Assembly: GCF_023822005.2 (NCBI RefSeq)
Contig: NZ_CP098806.1
Span: 2,914,001 to 2,978,000 of the forward strand
Direction: 5' to 3'
Source: Dyadobacter fanqingshengii
GTDB lineage: Bacteria > Bacteroidota > Bacteroidia > Cytophagales > Spirosomataceae
DNA length: 64,000 nucleotides
Every line of letters begins with the position of its first letter. Position 1 is the stretch's first letter. Positions 1 through 9,420 of this stretch are shown here, piece by piece. A program made the translations under genes and the position numbers. The notes below the pieces were generated by a model. That model was given only the letters and a program-made list of their open reading frames with translations, was not told the DNA's origin and searched no databases.

Positions 1-795
1 ATAAGTTATGCAAGAGAAGACCATTGGCATGCGCAGAAATTATATATGGATCTCAGGGTCGCCGATATTGATTGTTGGATTGATACGAAATGCTTGTTGC
101 CCGGAATGAACTGGGACAATACGATACAAAATGTCATCCGCAACTGCAAATATTTCATTTTCTTCATTTCCGAACATTCCAATTTAAATAAACGCTATCT
201 GATGCGTGAATTAGAATTGGCCCTGGAGGTGCAAGCAACATTACCGGTCGACAGGGTTTTTATAATCCCAATTCGTTTAGTTAATGTCGCGCCTTCGAAA
301 TCCGAATTAGAAAAATACAATTACATTGATTTTTTCAGCTCCTATGACAAAGGTCTGGGGCGTATTCTAACGGTTCTTGAAGATGCAGCAAAAGATCCCT
401 TAGTTATTCGGGGTGGGAACGTTAATGTGGGCAGACGAGCAGCTATTGACTTCGAACCATTTGAGGATGTGGGAGGGTTCATCCGCGACGTCTTGAGAAG
501 CTATCCGATTTCCTCTGCATTTATTAATCCACAACACGGATTGTACTTTACTTTTTATACCAGACATGAACAGGTCATCATGCCTGACTACCTTAGGGAA
601 AAATATCCCGACAAAATGACATTGGTGCTTCAATATTCTTACGATGCGTTTATGCTGTACCATCACCATCTAACAATTGAATTGTTATTTGATGGTAAAA
701 CCGAGGATCTAACAATTCCTTACGATTCTATTTTCCAATTGGTTTCGACGATGGGATTTAGAATAGTCAGGGTAGATGAGAAAACAGTTGCATAG
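1..795 (+). CDS. TIR-domain protein, 5' end outside window
   Basis: The reading frame is open from the first base, so the start codon lies upstream. The first visible residues (ISYARED) are the conserved start of a TIR domain, so little of the protein seems to be missing. Further TIR marks follow: a W-x-D-x-x-x-L-x-PG-x-x-W pattern, the FFISEHS strand, and the ...LMRELELALE helix, whose glutamate is the position used for NAD cleavage in catalytic TIR proteins. The ~125 residues after the TIR domain are not recognised. TIR domains of this type cleave NAD+ or make cyclic ADP-ribose signals in anti-phage systems (family knowledge). The next gene, in the same direction, encodes a SLOG-like membrane protein, suggesting a signal-maker/receptor pair (inference). 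The first ATG inside the window (46) lies within the domain and is unlikely to be the true start. Confidence 0.8.
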   Translation: MSYAREDHWHAQKLYMDLRVADIDCWIDTKCLLPGMNWDNTIQNVIRNCKYFIFFISEHSNLNKRYLMRELELALEVQATLPVDRVFIIPIRLVNVAPSKSELEKYNYIDFFSSYDKGLGRILTVLEDAAKDPLVIRGGNVNVGRRAAIDFEPFEDVGGFIRDVLRSYPISSAFINPQHGLYFTFYTRHEQVIMPDYLREKYPDKMTLVLQYSYDAFMLYHHHLTIELLFDGKTEDLTIPYDSIFQLVSTMGFRIVRVDEKTVA

Positions 796-988
796 GTGTT
801 AATATTTGGGAAAGGCTCAGCATAATTCTTCACCATTCACCCAATTTGCTCGAAAAATATAGCTCATTTTAAACTATTTCACCCCAACAATACCAAATAA
901 AACTGGGTATAATCCTAATTAACGTTTGCTGTTTATTCGAGTCTATTCACTTCGCTCGAGTTCATCTATTAAACATATCAACTTTGTC

Positions 989-2434
989 ATGCCCAGAATC
1001 GCCATCACCGGCCACCGGAATTTACTCGAACCATCAAACGTGCGTGAGAGTATCAAGCACAGTCTGACTTATTTCAAAACCAAATATGAAAACGTGGAAG
1101 CAATGTCGGCTCTCGCGGTAGGTGCGGATACAATTTTTGTGGAGGAAGCTTTCAAGCAGCAGCTGCCCGTTCGTTATTTTCTGCCGTTTTCAATAACCGA
1201 ATACAGAAAAGATTTCGACACTGCCGAGAGCCTGGCTTTGTTTGATCAACTGCTATATCAGAACAAAAACGCTCATCGGGTGGTGAGCGACCTTCAAAAT
1301 TTCAATCAAGCAGAGCGCAATGAAGCTTATTTAGCAGTCGGCAAACACTTAGTCGACGAAGCCGATATTATTTTGGCCGTGTGGGATGGTCAACCGGCAA
1401 TCGGCACAGGGGGTACAGGCGATGTGGTTGCCTACGCCCGTCAGCAGGGCAAGGAAGTACATATTATCAGAGGATTGCGCACCCAATCATCGCAAGAGGC
1501 CGATGAGGTGCTTTTCAAACAATTAGACAATGCTGCCATCCGTTACAAAGAACGATTTTTTCAACCGGCCTGGTACCTAGGTTTGTTTTTGGCAATAGTG
1601 GGCGTGGTATTTTTCGCGATTGGGTTGGCCTTCGAGGGGCAAAACTCTCAGTCAAAACTCAACATGGCGGGTTTTGAAGTGCTTTGTATCGTACTTTCGG
1701 CCATTTTGATCGTGTATATAGCCCGACCATTCAAAGACCGTTTCCTTGACAATCGCCGAAATGCCGAGTTTCTCCGAACGATCCGATGGTTTAAACAGGC
1801 TAATGTACCATTGCCTCTGATTGACACTAATTCCTTTTCAAGGACCTCCAAAAGGCGTAAGTCAATTGCCATCAGGCCGGAAATCACAGCCTTAGAAAAA
1901 GTAATGGCAGGTTTTTCGGCAAATCCTAGGGATTTTAACGATTCAAAACGCAAGCTTTGGATATTTGCCGAGGATCAGATTGATTATCACGAACGGAAAC
2001 GGCTAAGGCCCCTACAAACAAAAGAAAAAAGAATTCACCAGATTCTGTACGGGTTGACCTGGGTGTTTTATCTGTCGATCAGCTTTAAGATGGTAATTGA
2101 AATTTTTCACTTTTTACACGAGAAGAAATGGCATTTACCGCACCTCCCATTAGACATAAACCTCTTACTTCCATACCTTAATGTACTATTGATTGTAGTC
2201 CCCTCCGTCTTTGCGGTTTTAGAGAGCGTACGCGCCTTTGAAGAATGGGAACGCAACCAGGACGAAGCCGAGAAAATGAAAGGCGAACTTCTTGAGGTTC
2301 AAAACCAGATTTTCATCTCTAACGAAGCTTCCTCGCTGGCAATTGCAAGTCGGATCCTGCGTATGACACTTGAAAAGGAAAATTCCGCATGGACCGACCG
2401 GGTAGCTTCTTTGACACCAGGCGTACATATTTAG
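989..2434 (+). CDS. SLOG-like domain fused to transmembrane segments
   Basis: The start is taken at the ATG that gives MPRIAITGHRN; a TTG start at 926 would add 21 unlikely residues. The first ~160 residues look like a SLOG/LSDAT-type nucleotide-binding Rossmann fold: an initial beta strand with GHRN, SALAVGADT, DEADIILAVWDG and GTGGTGDVVAYA motifs. Two transmembrane helices follow at about residues 194-215 and 228-246, then a ~110-residue soluble part, two more helices (WVFYLSISFKMV... and YLNVLLIVVPSVFAV) and a charged C-terminal helix (RAFEEWERNQDEAEK). SLOG domains bind NAD- or ADP-ribose-derived signals, and SLATT-type membrane parts are predicted pore or membrane effectors (family knowledge). 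Its position 193 bp after a TIR gene fits a membrane effector gated by a TIR product (inference). The SLOG assignment is by motif only. Confidence 0.65.
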   Translation: MPRIAITGHRNLLEPSNVRESIKHSLTYFKTKYENVEAMSALAVGADTIFVEEAFKQQLPVRYFLPFSITEYRKDFDTAESLALFDQLLYQNKNAHRVVSDLQNFNQAERNEAYLAVGKHLVDEADIILAVWDGQPAIGTGGTGDVVAYARQQGKEVHIIRGLRTQSSQEADEVLFKQLDNAAIRYKERFFQPAWYLGLFLAIVGVVFFAIGLAFEGQNSQSKLNMAGFEVLCIVLSAILIVYIARPFKDRFLDNRRNAEFLRTIRWFKQANVPLPLIDTNSFSRTSKRRKSIAIRPEITALEKVMAGFSANPRDFNDSKRKLWIFAEDQIDYHERKRLRPLQTKEKRIHQILYGLTWVFYLSISFKMVIEIFHFLHEKKWHLPHLPLDINLLLPYLNVLLIVVPSVFAVLESVRAFEEWERNQDEAEKMKGELLEVQNQIFISNEASSLAIASRILRMTLEKENSAWTDRVASLTPGVHI

Positions 2435-2998
2435 GCAGTGACTCTCTACGCGTTTGCCCGGTGTTATCTTGAGATAGCCAAAGGTCAGTCAAGTATTGCG
2501 AGGCAGTATTTACCCAAATCCTGAAGACTGTATGATAGACTCATTGAGCGGCGGCCATTGGCAATATACAAAATGGAACGAGAAGATACCCTGAAGTTAA
2601 TTAATCAACTAGTTGAGTTATTAACTTCAGGCATGGGCGGAATTATGAGATTTTTATTGCCTATCAAATTTCCCAAGCACAAATAAATAGTTTTCATTGG
2701 ATTGGTCAATCTGGAAATGTGTGAGTCAGCTATTATTGATGCTAAGTAATAATCAACGCTGTGGACCATTACGCCTGGTATGATGTAAATTAACAAATTC
2801 CCTTGTAAGTGTCCCATAACGACAGACGAACTAGAATAAGAGTCGAATGTGCTCCTGAGCCCCTCCCGGATTATGAGAACTTTGAACTGGGGTCCGGTAT
2901 TCGAGCGTCAAGCACTACTTACTGAAAATACCAAACCTCACCATTTCAATGTAAAAACGAGTATATTTTAAAGATAGTGAACATCAAATTCTGTAAAG
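2435..2998. other. Non-coding interval, no gene seen
   Basis: About 560 bases between the SLOG-membrane gene and repeat A. The only open frame of any size (2605-2817, minus strand) has no recognisable domain and no supporting context. I see no RNA gene or clear terminator. Confidence 0.5.
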
Positions 2999-3286
2999 TG
3001 CTCACCGAATTGCTCACCAGAACTTGTGATTTTCAGAGAAACGAAAAACAACAATTAGTTGACTATCAGATCGTTAAAATCGTGTAAAAACAAAAATAGC
3101 TAAGATAAATAGCCATTAACATTTTCATAATCAGGCAGTTAACTACCTCGCGGAGAGAAAGGGATATGGAAATTGTCCATATCTAACTGAAAATCGAATC
3201 ATTACAAAGCCACAAAAAAATATGCTCACCGAATTGCTCACAGGGATTTCTTATGGCTTCAACTATGCACAAATTTAATATGAAAA
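2999..3286 (+). repeat. Repeat A: paired-direct-repeat unit with tRNA-3'-end-like core
   Basis: The unit begins with tgctcaccgaattgctcacc (2999-3018), itself two GCTCACC heptamers 12 bp apart. The same 20-mer returns at 3223-3242 with one change, exactly 224 bp later. Between them, at 3150-3164, is gcggagagaaaggga, whose reverse complement resembles the 3' end of a Bacteroidota tRNA-Ser. A perfect hairpin of gatatgga/tccatatc (3163-3183) overlaps it. Repeat B at 12792 has the same parts at the same offsets (core at +151, second 20-mer at +224). I read it as an integration/attachment site of a tyrosine-recombinase element (inference); no integrase gene is in the window. It could instead be a non-autonomous repeat. 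Confidence 0.7.
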
Positions 3287-3362
3287 CACACCTGGAGCAA
3301 GGAATCCAGTGGCTGGAGCGTACGTTGCATCAGATATCCGGGTAGGAAAGTATGAAAAGAAG

Positions 3363-3950
3363 TCAGCGGTAGCGGGCAATCAGTTCATTTTTATAGTGTT
3401 CTAGTTCTTTTAGGAACTTATCCGCCAATTCTTTCTTGGTCAACTTATTGTAAATAGTATGCAGGATATCAATCTTACCCTCTATGGAATGATAATCTTG
3501 TAAAAAAATAAGGCTCTGCCCCCAGCCAAGCAGCCTGCCCCGGGTTATTTCCTGAGCCAAACTGGTCAAGATTAAATTACCTTGCTGCACTTCCTGCGGG
3601 TTCAGGCCGAGTTCGGACAGATTGGCAATTATGGGTTGTCTTCGGCTCGTTGGTTTCTGTTCGCCCAGTATGCCGAACTGGTAGCTATAATAGGTCGAAA
3701 GCTCATATTGGCCTACGTCCAGCCGAAATTCTTCAAAGTGTTTTTCGAGCCTAGCTCGCAGGCTGCCTGTGTCCGTCGTTATAAAGGGAGGAATGGCTGT
3801 ACCTGGATCATTGGAAGCATCCCTGTTACTACCTCCGGTATCCACTCTGGACTTAATGAAGTAGCGGTAAATACCGTACCCGATCAGCAAGGTTGCGGCA
3901 AATGTTAAGACAGTTTCCACGGCATTATTTGAGTTATCTGATGGTTTCAT
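3363..3950 (-). CDS. Small membrane-anchored protein of the dynamin operon
   Basis: 195 residues with one N-terminal transmembrane helix at about 10-28 (VETVLTFAATLLIGYGIYRYF), a Gly/Ser/Asp-rich linker, and a cytoplasmic or periplasmic helical part of ~150 residues with no recognised domain. The start codon overlaps the stop of the upstream GTPase gene by 4 bases (ATGA), so translation is probably coupled. It is the last gene of the five-gene TIR-Sel1/dynamin operon and ends 76 bp from repeat A. It may anchor the GTPases at the membrane (inference). Function unknown. Confidence 0.75.
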   Translation of the reverse strand: MKPSDNSNNAVETVLTFAATLLIGYGIYRYFIKSRVDTGGSNRDASNDPGTAIPPFITTDTGSLRARLEKHFEEFRLDVGQYELSTYYSYQFGILGEQKPTSRRQPIIANLSELGLNPQEVQQGNLILTSLAQEITRGRLLGWGQSLIFLQDYHSIEGKIDILHTIYNKLTKKELADKFLKELEHYKNELIARYR

Positions 3951-5932
3951 TCTACTGATAATGTTTGTTTAATCTGGTGATAAGTCTGCTGCAACCGATT
4001 GGAATCGGCCATTAACAGTTCCAGTTGTTTTTTGTTGTCCTCAATGCCAACCGAATGATCGCCCAGGTTGTTTTGCAATTTGCGAAGATCTTCCGAATAA
4101 GCTGCACTATATTTCCGAACCTGATGGGTTAGTTCCGAAAAAAAATTTTCCAATTCCTTATTGACGTTGCTGGTTAATTGTTGCGAAAAATCGTCGATGA
4201 TCCCTTCGATAATATGGCCGGCTTCATTGATCAAATTTGCATTGGTTGCTTCTCGTTTTGTCCAGAAGAGCATAAAGTTCTCTCGCAGCTTTTCCAGACG
4301 TCCGAAATTATCATTCGCAGATTTCAGAGAATCCTCGATAATTTTATGAACCGAGATAATGGGTTCAAACAAATGTCCCCACCGGCTAACGGGCATTAAT
4401 TCATTCGTAATTGCCCTTAAGAAATTTTTAGCTTCTTCCTGGTACTTCTTCAGAGGTGCAAAGCTGTCCTTAATAAATGTCTGATTAATATGTTTTCTGA
4501 TTTCCCTCGAAATAATCGATTTGATCTCATGACCAGAAATTTTTAATGCTTTCTCTACACTTTGCACCTCAATCCAGTTATGGTACTCTTGCAAAGCAGA
4601 TTCTTTTATATCTGAACTTTCACCAATTATTTTGTTTTCGATACTCCGAGTGACATCAGATTTCTGTTGCTGGAGATCAGTAATCTGCTCATTAATTTCC
4701 TGCATCCATCCGTTCACCCGCTCAACCTTAGCATTCAGTTGCGCAGATGACAACTGCAAGTCATTTATTTTCAGTTCCTCGAGGGCAATAGCTGATAATA
4801 GATTCTTGATTTGCAGCGAACATATGGTCTTGATCTTATTCACAGCATCGTCCAGTACATCTGCTGCTTTTTCACTCATGACGCGTTGGTCGATTCCCGA
4901 AACCAACTCCTCAAAAAAACCATTGGCCTCAATGAGCTCCGGCTGCATGCCAGCTGCATAAAATGCTTCTTCCTCATTCAGCGGAAGCTGGTGTTGCCGT
5001 TTATAGTTAATGATGGCCGCCATGGTAGAGAACGGATATACCTTATCATTGGCGAGCAGGTTCCTTTCTTTCAGTTCGGGCTTATTGCGCAAATGTTTTT
5101 CAATATATCCGGTAAGGTGGTCGATGTGTTCTGCCTGATCACATTGCGCTAATGCAAAGATTATTTTTGAGGACGGGATTGAAAACAGATAGCGATCGAT
5201 AAATTTAAAATCGGCGATATCCAACGGCATGGTAGCGGCAAATAAATAAACGACGGCCGAGGATAAATGAATGAAGTCGGTCGTAATCCGGGATCGGAGT
5301 TCATTGGGATCATTAATGCCGGGGGTGTCAACGATAATGACATGCCGGACCAAAGGATTATTTACATAAATCTCCACATAAGAAACAAACGGCATATAAG
5401 CTCCTTCACTGGAAATATAGGTCGCCAGCTTATTCAAATCCGTCAGGGTATGGGACAGCCGTTTCTCCTGGATTATTTCCCGGTCATATACATTCTGAGA
5501 GGCGGAATAATTGAGAGCGTCTCTCAGGTATTTATCGAAGTAATTGACTTCCTTTTCGTTTTCATCGCGCACCACCAGGTGTTTCAATGCCGCCCATTCG
5601 GAGGTCGTATAGAAATACACAATCGCGTGATCCGTTTCACCGAAGCTGATCCGGGTGAGCTTGGCGGTCCATGGAGTAGGGGCCGTCGGTAATACGGCTT
5701 TATCTTTAAATAAAAGGTAATTCAGAAATGTCGATTTGCCAGCTTTGATCTGACCGCATACGCTTACATAAAACTGTTGTTTATTGAGGTTATTCTTATA
5801 TTCTTCGATCGTGTCGCTGGTGTAGTTCACTTCGCCGTTCGTACAGGGAATGAATCCTTCTTCACTCAGCCGATCAAACGTTTTGAATAAAGCGGCCTTG
5901 CGTTCCTCAAATGTTTTTACGAAACTACTCAT
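3947..5932 (-). CDS. Dynamin-like GTPase (third of three)
   Basis: 661 residues. The GTPase domain is at the N-terminus: P-loop GQIKAGKS at 60-67, a threonine-rich switch around 83-92, G3 motif DTPG at 202-205, and a degenerate G4 (AQCDQ, 262-266) where a (N/T)KxD is usual. The remaining ~350 residues are strongly alpha-helical with heptad-like stretches (e.g. QLNAKVERVNGWMQEINEQ), as in the stalk of bacterial dynamin-like proteins. Such GTPases bind and remodel membranes, and some (LeoABC/Eleos-type) are linked to anti-phage defence (family knowledge). The gene overlaps its upstream neighbour by 8 bases and its downstream one by 4. The degenerate G4 may mean altered nucleotide specificity or an accessory role (inference). 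Confidence 0.85.
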   Translation of the reverse strand: MSSFVKTFEERKAALFKTFDRLSEEGFIPCTNGEVNYTSDTIEEYKNNLNKQQFYVSVCGQIKAGKSTFLNYLLFKDKAVLPTAPTPWTAKLTRISFGETDHAIVYFYTTSEWAALKHLVVRDENEKEVNYFDKYLRDALNYSASQNVYDREIIQEKRLSHTLTDLNKLATYISSEGAYMPFVSYVEIYVNNPLVRHVIIVDTPGINDPNELRSRITTDFIHLSSAVVYLFAATMPLDIADFKFIDRYLFSIPSSKIIFALAQCDQAEHIDHLTGYIEKHLRNKPELKERNLLANDKVYPFSTMAAIINYKRQHQLPLNEEEAFYAAGMQPELIEANGFFEELVSGIDQRVMSEKAADVLDDAVNKIKTICSLQIKNLLSAIALEELKINDLQLSSAQLNAKVERVNGWMQEINEQITDLQQQKSDVTRSIENKIIGESSDIKESALQEYHNWIEVQSVEKALKISGHEIKSIISREIRKHINQTFIKDSFAPLKKYQEEAKNFLRAITNELMPVSRWGHLFEPIISVHKIIEDSLKSANDNFGRLEKLRENFMLFWTKREATNANLINEAGHIIEGIIDDFSQQLTSNVNKELENFFSELTHQVRKYSAAYSEDLRKLQNNLGDHSVGIEDNKKQLELLMADSNRLQQTYHQIKQTLSVE

Positions 5933-7673
5933 GGATCGTCATGTTGATTACGTTGGCTAATTGTTCAATAATCGCCCGATGGCGCAAATGGTCCGACTCG
6001 TGGTTTTCAAGAACTTTGGTACAAGTTAGTTTAGCCATCAGCAGTGCCATATCGCAGAAGTGATTTTCGGATACGCACAGGCTGATATTGACGTATAATA
6101 TATCTTTGATTTCCGAATAATTGCTACCGATCTGAACATCCTGCCATAGATTGATAAGGCCTAAAACGCTTTCATAGGATGCCTGGGCAAATTTATCCCT
6201 GAGGATTTCGGTAATGCTTAACTCGTAATTGGTTTCAAGCTCTATGTCAAGTTTAGCCAGACCAGTCCTTAAATCTTTGGACAGTTTGTTGTAAAAGACA
6301 TCTAAGTCGGACTCCAGCATTTCCTTAATATCCTCTTTGTCAGAATCTGACAGCGCTTTCATTCGTATGAAATGTTTGTCAGCCTCAAAAAAACCGCCTT
6401 CCTGGTAATCGAACCGAAAGAGCTCGTCAAATAATTTACCTGCCAAATCATTATTCAACTCGGCGTAATATTTACGGGCACGATCGCCGAGCTTTTCTTT
6501 TAATTTTTCAATCGATTTCTCGAAGTCGGCGTATTGGGTGCTTCTATTTTCTAAAATCCTCTCCAATTGAGGGCTCCATGATTTCCATAAGTCAAGTTGA
6601 GTGCTGTGAAATGAAAGTAATTCTTCAAAATAAGCATTGATCTTGATGTCGGATACTTCTTGCCGGATCTCCTGCAAAAACGACAGAATCTCGTCATGAA
6701 ATTGTATAAATTCATTTTCGAAAACGATTAATTTTTCCTTTTCAAACAGCACCTCCGAACCATGCGTCAGCGATAACTTAACGCCGTTATCCGTTATGGA
6801 AAAGCTTTTTTGCGAATTTAAAAGGCCAAGTGATTCCTGAATTAATTCATTGTATATCCCGGTGTTATGATGAACGGCTTTTTGATAATTGAAAACCTCT
6901 TTTGCCGAGTAGGTAAATATTTTATAAAAATTAAATTTTGAGGCAAAACTTTCAACAATCTTAGCCCGCTGAAACGGGGGCTTCATATCAATTCGGTTGA
7001 TAATCGCGATGATCCGCTTGTCACTTATCTCCTGAAGAAGTTTTAGTTCCAGGTCCGTGATGGTGCCTCTGCCGGCGTCAAAAATCCACAATAACAGATC
7101 TGTCTTCTTAAGATAAGCTTTCGTAATGGCGTCATCCTCTTCGGATAACGTAGAAAACCCTGGCGTATCCACAATCTGGAGCTTTTTTAAGACTTCCGCA
7201 GGATAATGAACCTCGAAATAATCCAGCTTATTAACCGCTTCCTTATCGACGATGTCCTCGTGCTGATGCATGCCAAACCGGATGTATTCCTCGTAGGTGG
7301 TTTCCTCAATTTTTCCATCCTTGCCCACTTTGAAGATTTTAGGTGTTTTCTCCTCCTGATAGGATAGTACGGTGATCTTGGAAGTGGCCGGAAGTTCATC
7401 GATTCCTAAAAACTTGGCGCCGATCAGGCTATTGATCAGGGAGGATTTCCCGGTATTGGAATTGCCGACGATCCCGATCGTCAACGGGAGATTGTCTGTC
7501 GCGATTTTCGTAAGATCCGAAGTTAGTTTCGACTGATAGGTTACATATGAGTCGTAATCCTGCTGAAGATCATCGATATCGTTTCCTAAATTCTCTGCCG
7601 ACTTGATTACTTCAAAATGCAGTTTTTTGAATTTCTCCAAGTCTGTAAAGTACTCTTCGATCGTCTTTTCCAT
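5925..7673 (-). CDS. Dynamin-like GTPase (second of three)
   Basis: 582 residues. About 60 helical residues come first, then P-loop GNSNTGKS at 70-77, G2 threonine in LPATSKIT (~94-101), G3 DTPG at 169-172 and a good G4, NRID, at 226-229. The rest is long helical stalk with no obvious transmembrane segment. It is clearly different in sequence from its two GTPase neighbours outside the GTP-binding motifs, so the three are not recent duplicates. Start is 7 bp after the stop of the upstream GTPase gene; it overlaps the next by 8 bp, so the genes are co-expressed. Bacterial dynamin-like proteins commonly act as hetero-oligomers encoded side by side (family knowledge), which fits here. Confidence 0.88.
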   Translation of the reverse strand: MEKTIEEYFTDLEKFKKLHFEVIKSAENLGNDIDDLQQDYDSYVTYQSKLTSDLTKIATDNLPLTIGIVGNSNTGKSSLINSLIGAKFLGIDELPATSKITVLSYQEEKTPKIFKVGKDGKIEETTYEEYIRFGMHQHEDIVDKEAVNKLDYFEVHYPAEVLKKLQIVDTPGFSTLSEEDDAITKAYLKKTDLLLWIFDAGRGTITDLELKLLQEISDKRIIAIINRIDMKPPFQRAKIVESFASKFNFYKIFTYSAKEVFNYQKAVHHNTGIYNELIQESLGLLNSQKSFSITDNGVKLSLTHGSEVLFEKEKLIVFENEFIQFHDEILSFLQEIRQEVSDIKINAYFEELLSFHSTQLDLWKSWSPQLERILENRSTQYADFEKSIEKLKEKLGDRARKYYAELNNDLAGKLFDELFRFDYQEGGFFEADKHFIRMKALSDSDKEDIKEMLESDLDVFYNKLSKDLRTGLAKLDIELETNYELSITEILRDKFAQASYESVLGLINLWQDVQIGSNYSEIKDILYVNISLCVSENHFCDMALLMAKLTCTKVLENHESDHLRHRAIIEQLANVINMTIHE

Positions 7674-7680
7674 TGTTTAG

Positions 7681-9411
7681 CTAATCCATTAATTCCAGGA
7701 ATGTAATATCTGCAGTTACTGATTCTTTAAGGGATTCAATCTGACTAAGATGTTCTTTTTTTAGTTTTTTGGTCTGGATCAGAATCTCTTCTTTTCCGTG
7801 TAATGGAATTTCGTATTTCTGCTGAATTTCGTTATTCAGCGACTCTTCGATCAATTCGTAGACTGCATTGACATTTTCCGTCACTTTCCTGATCAGGGAT
7901 TTCGATAATTTTGGCTGGATTACGTATGGGAGAATCCCTTTTTTAATTTTCTCGAAGGGGTTCAGCTCCTTCACCAGTTTGCCGGCCGCTCTGGCAGTTT
8001 TGCCGATCGCGTTTAATATGCCTTTTCTGGTACCATGAGGGTTTCCTGTATTACCGGCTTCCTGCGTGGCTATGACGGTCGCTCCGGCGATAAACTCTCC
8101 CAGTTCTACGGCTGCCGACGACCCCGGCGCTACCCAGATGGTGACGGCAAACGTTACGGCATCAGTCAGTAAATGGGCGGTATCTAAAATTGTGGACGTT
8201 TCTTTGTTGATATGTGGCTTCAGCAATGTGGCCAGGTTCAGATCGATGGAGGAAAACTGAATATTCATCAGGCGCTGAATCCCGGTTTCAATTTTCCGCT
8301 TCACCTGGTCCAGCATATCGTGCAGAAGCTCGTCATACGGCTCCTTTTCGATCAGCCTCTGTGCGATGGCATCGGTATAATCCAGTACTGTTTTACTAAT
8401 TTCGGTCGTGTTTTTTCGCTTTAACTCCCGAAAACTTTCCCGGAACTGAAGCCGGTCCTGCTCGAGTTTTTGCATTTCAGCCCGGACTTCCCGAATGGTT
8501 TTATCGAACTCTTCAGTATTCCAGTCCAGTGAATTCTGTTTTACTTTCAACAGGCTAATGATGGTATCCTTTTCCTTCCGGAGCATCTCGTGGATTCTCT
8601 TTGCTTCAACGGATGCCTTTTGCAAGGGAACTTCTTCCTTTATTATCGAGATAAGTTGATGGATTCCCGATTGCTGATACGCAGCCGGGTCGTTTATCGC
8701 CTCCAGTGCGGATCTGCCTGAAACCAGCATAAGCTTCGGGTGTTCGACCAGTTGCGTTAGCGAATGGTAAATTTTGTTTTTAACATGGTTCGATGTACTG
8801 TCCGGTACCTGATCAATTCGGGAAATAACAAAATAGATTTTCTCCAGCAGATCGTCGGGAAATTGTTTTAAAAAATCCAGCAGGGTGGCCGGAACATCTC
8901 CCAGACGAGGATTAAGTATCAGAATTGCAACGTCGACACTCGGCAGATAGCCATAGGTGATATCGGTATGGATTTCATTGATAGATGACACACCCGGCGT
9001 ATCGATTAAAAGCACCGTATCGTCCAGAAACTCGCTGTCCGCCAGGTTGACGCCGATCCTTTTGTCGGGCCCCGATGCAGAAATATGCCCGGCCAGCTCG
9101 TAGAAATCAATGGGTGACTTTACTTCATTTCCTTCTTCATCCACCGTCAGTACAAACGCCTCGTTCGTATCAGACTTGCTGATCTCGGTAATCGCGGCAG
9201 TAGTCGGCGTGTCAAACATGGGTAAAAGTTTTTTCTTCAACAGGGCGTTGATGAGCGTCGTCTTGCCCGAATTAAACTCTCCCAAAAAAGCTACTTTTAT
9301 TTTAATCCCAGCGGAATCGATCGCCCGGATTCGCTCAACAGTTTCGAGCAACTGGTGTTTTTCGGCAATGGTGGTCAGTTTATTTGCTAAGTCTGAATTG
9401 GCTTTATCCAT
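7681..9411 (-). CDS. Dynamin-like GTPase (first of three) with hydrophobic insert
   Basis: 576 residues. P-loop GEFNSGKT at 44-51, switch TPTTAAIT at 68-75, G3 DTPG at 137-140, G4 SRID at 197-200. A coiled-coil-prone stalk follows (EVRAEMQKLEQDRLQFRE, ~308-325). Around 411-452 there is a hydrophobic, Ala/Gly-rich stretch (LLTDAVTFAVTIWVAPG, then EFIAGATVIA) at the place where BDLP-type dynamins carry a membrane-inserting paddle (family knowledge); I infer the same role. It starts 9 bp after the stop of the TIR-Sel1 gene and is followed 7 bp later by the second GTPase gene. Confidence 0.88.
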   Translation of the reverse strand: MDKANSDLANKLTTIAEKHQLLETVERIRAIDSAGIKIKVAFLGEFNSGKTTLINALLKKKLLPMFDTPTTAAITEISKSDTNEAFVLTVDEEGNEVKSPIDFYELAGHISASGPDKRIGVNLADSEFLDDTVLLIDTPGVSSINEIHTDITYGYLPSVDVAILILNPRLGDVPATLLDFLKQFPDDLLEKIYFVISRIDQVPDSTSNHVKNKIYHSLTQLVEHPKLMLVSGRSALEAINDPAAYQQSGIHQLISIIKEEVPLQKASVEAKRIHEMLRKEKDTIISLLKVKQNSLDWNTEEFDKTIREVRAEMQKLEQDRLQFRESFRELKRKNTTEISKTVLDYTDAIAQRLIEKEPYDELLHDMLDQVKRKIETGIQRLMNIQFSSIDLNLATLLKPHINKETSTILDTAHLLTDAVTFAVTIWVAPGSSAAVELGEFIAGATVIATQEAGNTGNPHGTRKGILNAIGKTARAAGKLVKELNPFEKIKKGILPYVIQPKLSKSLIRKVTENVNAVYELIEESLNNEIQQKYEIPLHGKEEILIQTKKLKKEHLSQIESLKESVTADITFLELMD

Positions 9412-9420
9412 AGCTATTTT

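Noticed and set aside
2605..2817. 70-codon minus-strand frame in the gap before repeat A
   Set aside because: No domain, no conserved start, no operon context; length expected by chance in A+T-rich DNA.
3150..3164. tRNA gene at the core of repeat A
   Set aside because: Only the 3'-end-like ~15 bases are present; no acceptor partner, anticodon arm or D arm could be found on either side.
3582..3908. 108-codon plus-strand frame
   Set aside because: Lies inside the membrane-protein gene of the dynamin operon on the opposite strand and has no protein-like features.
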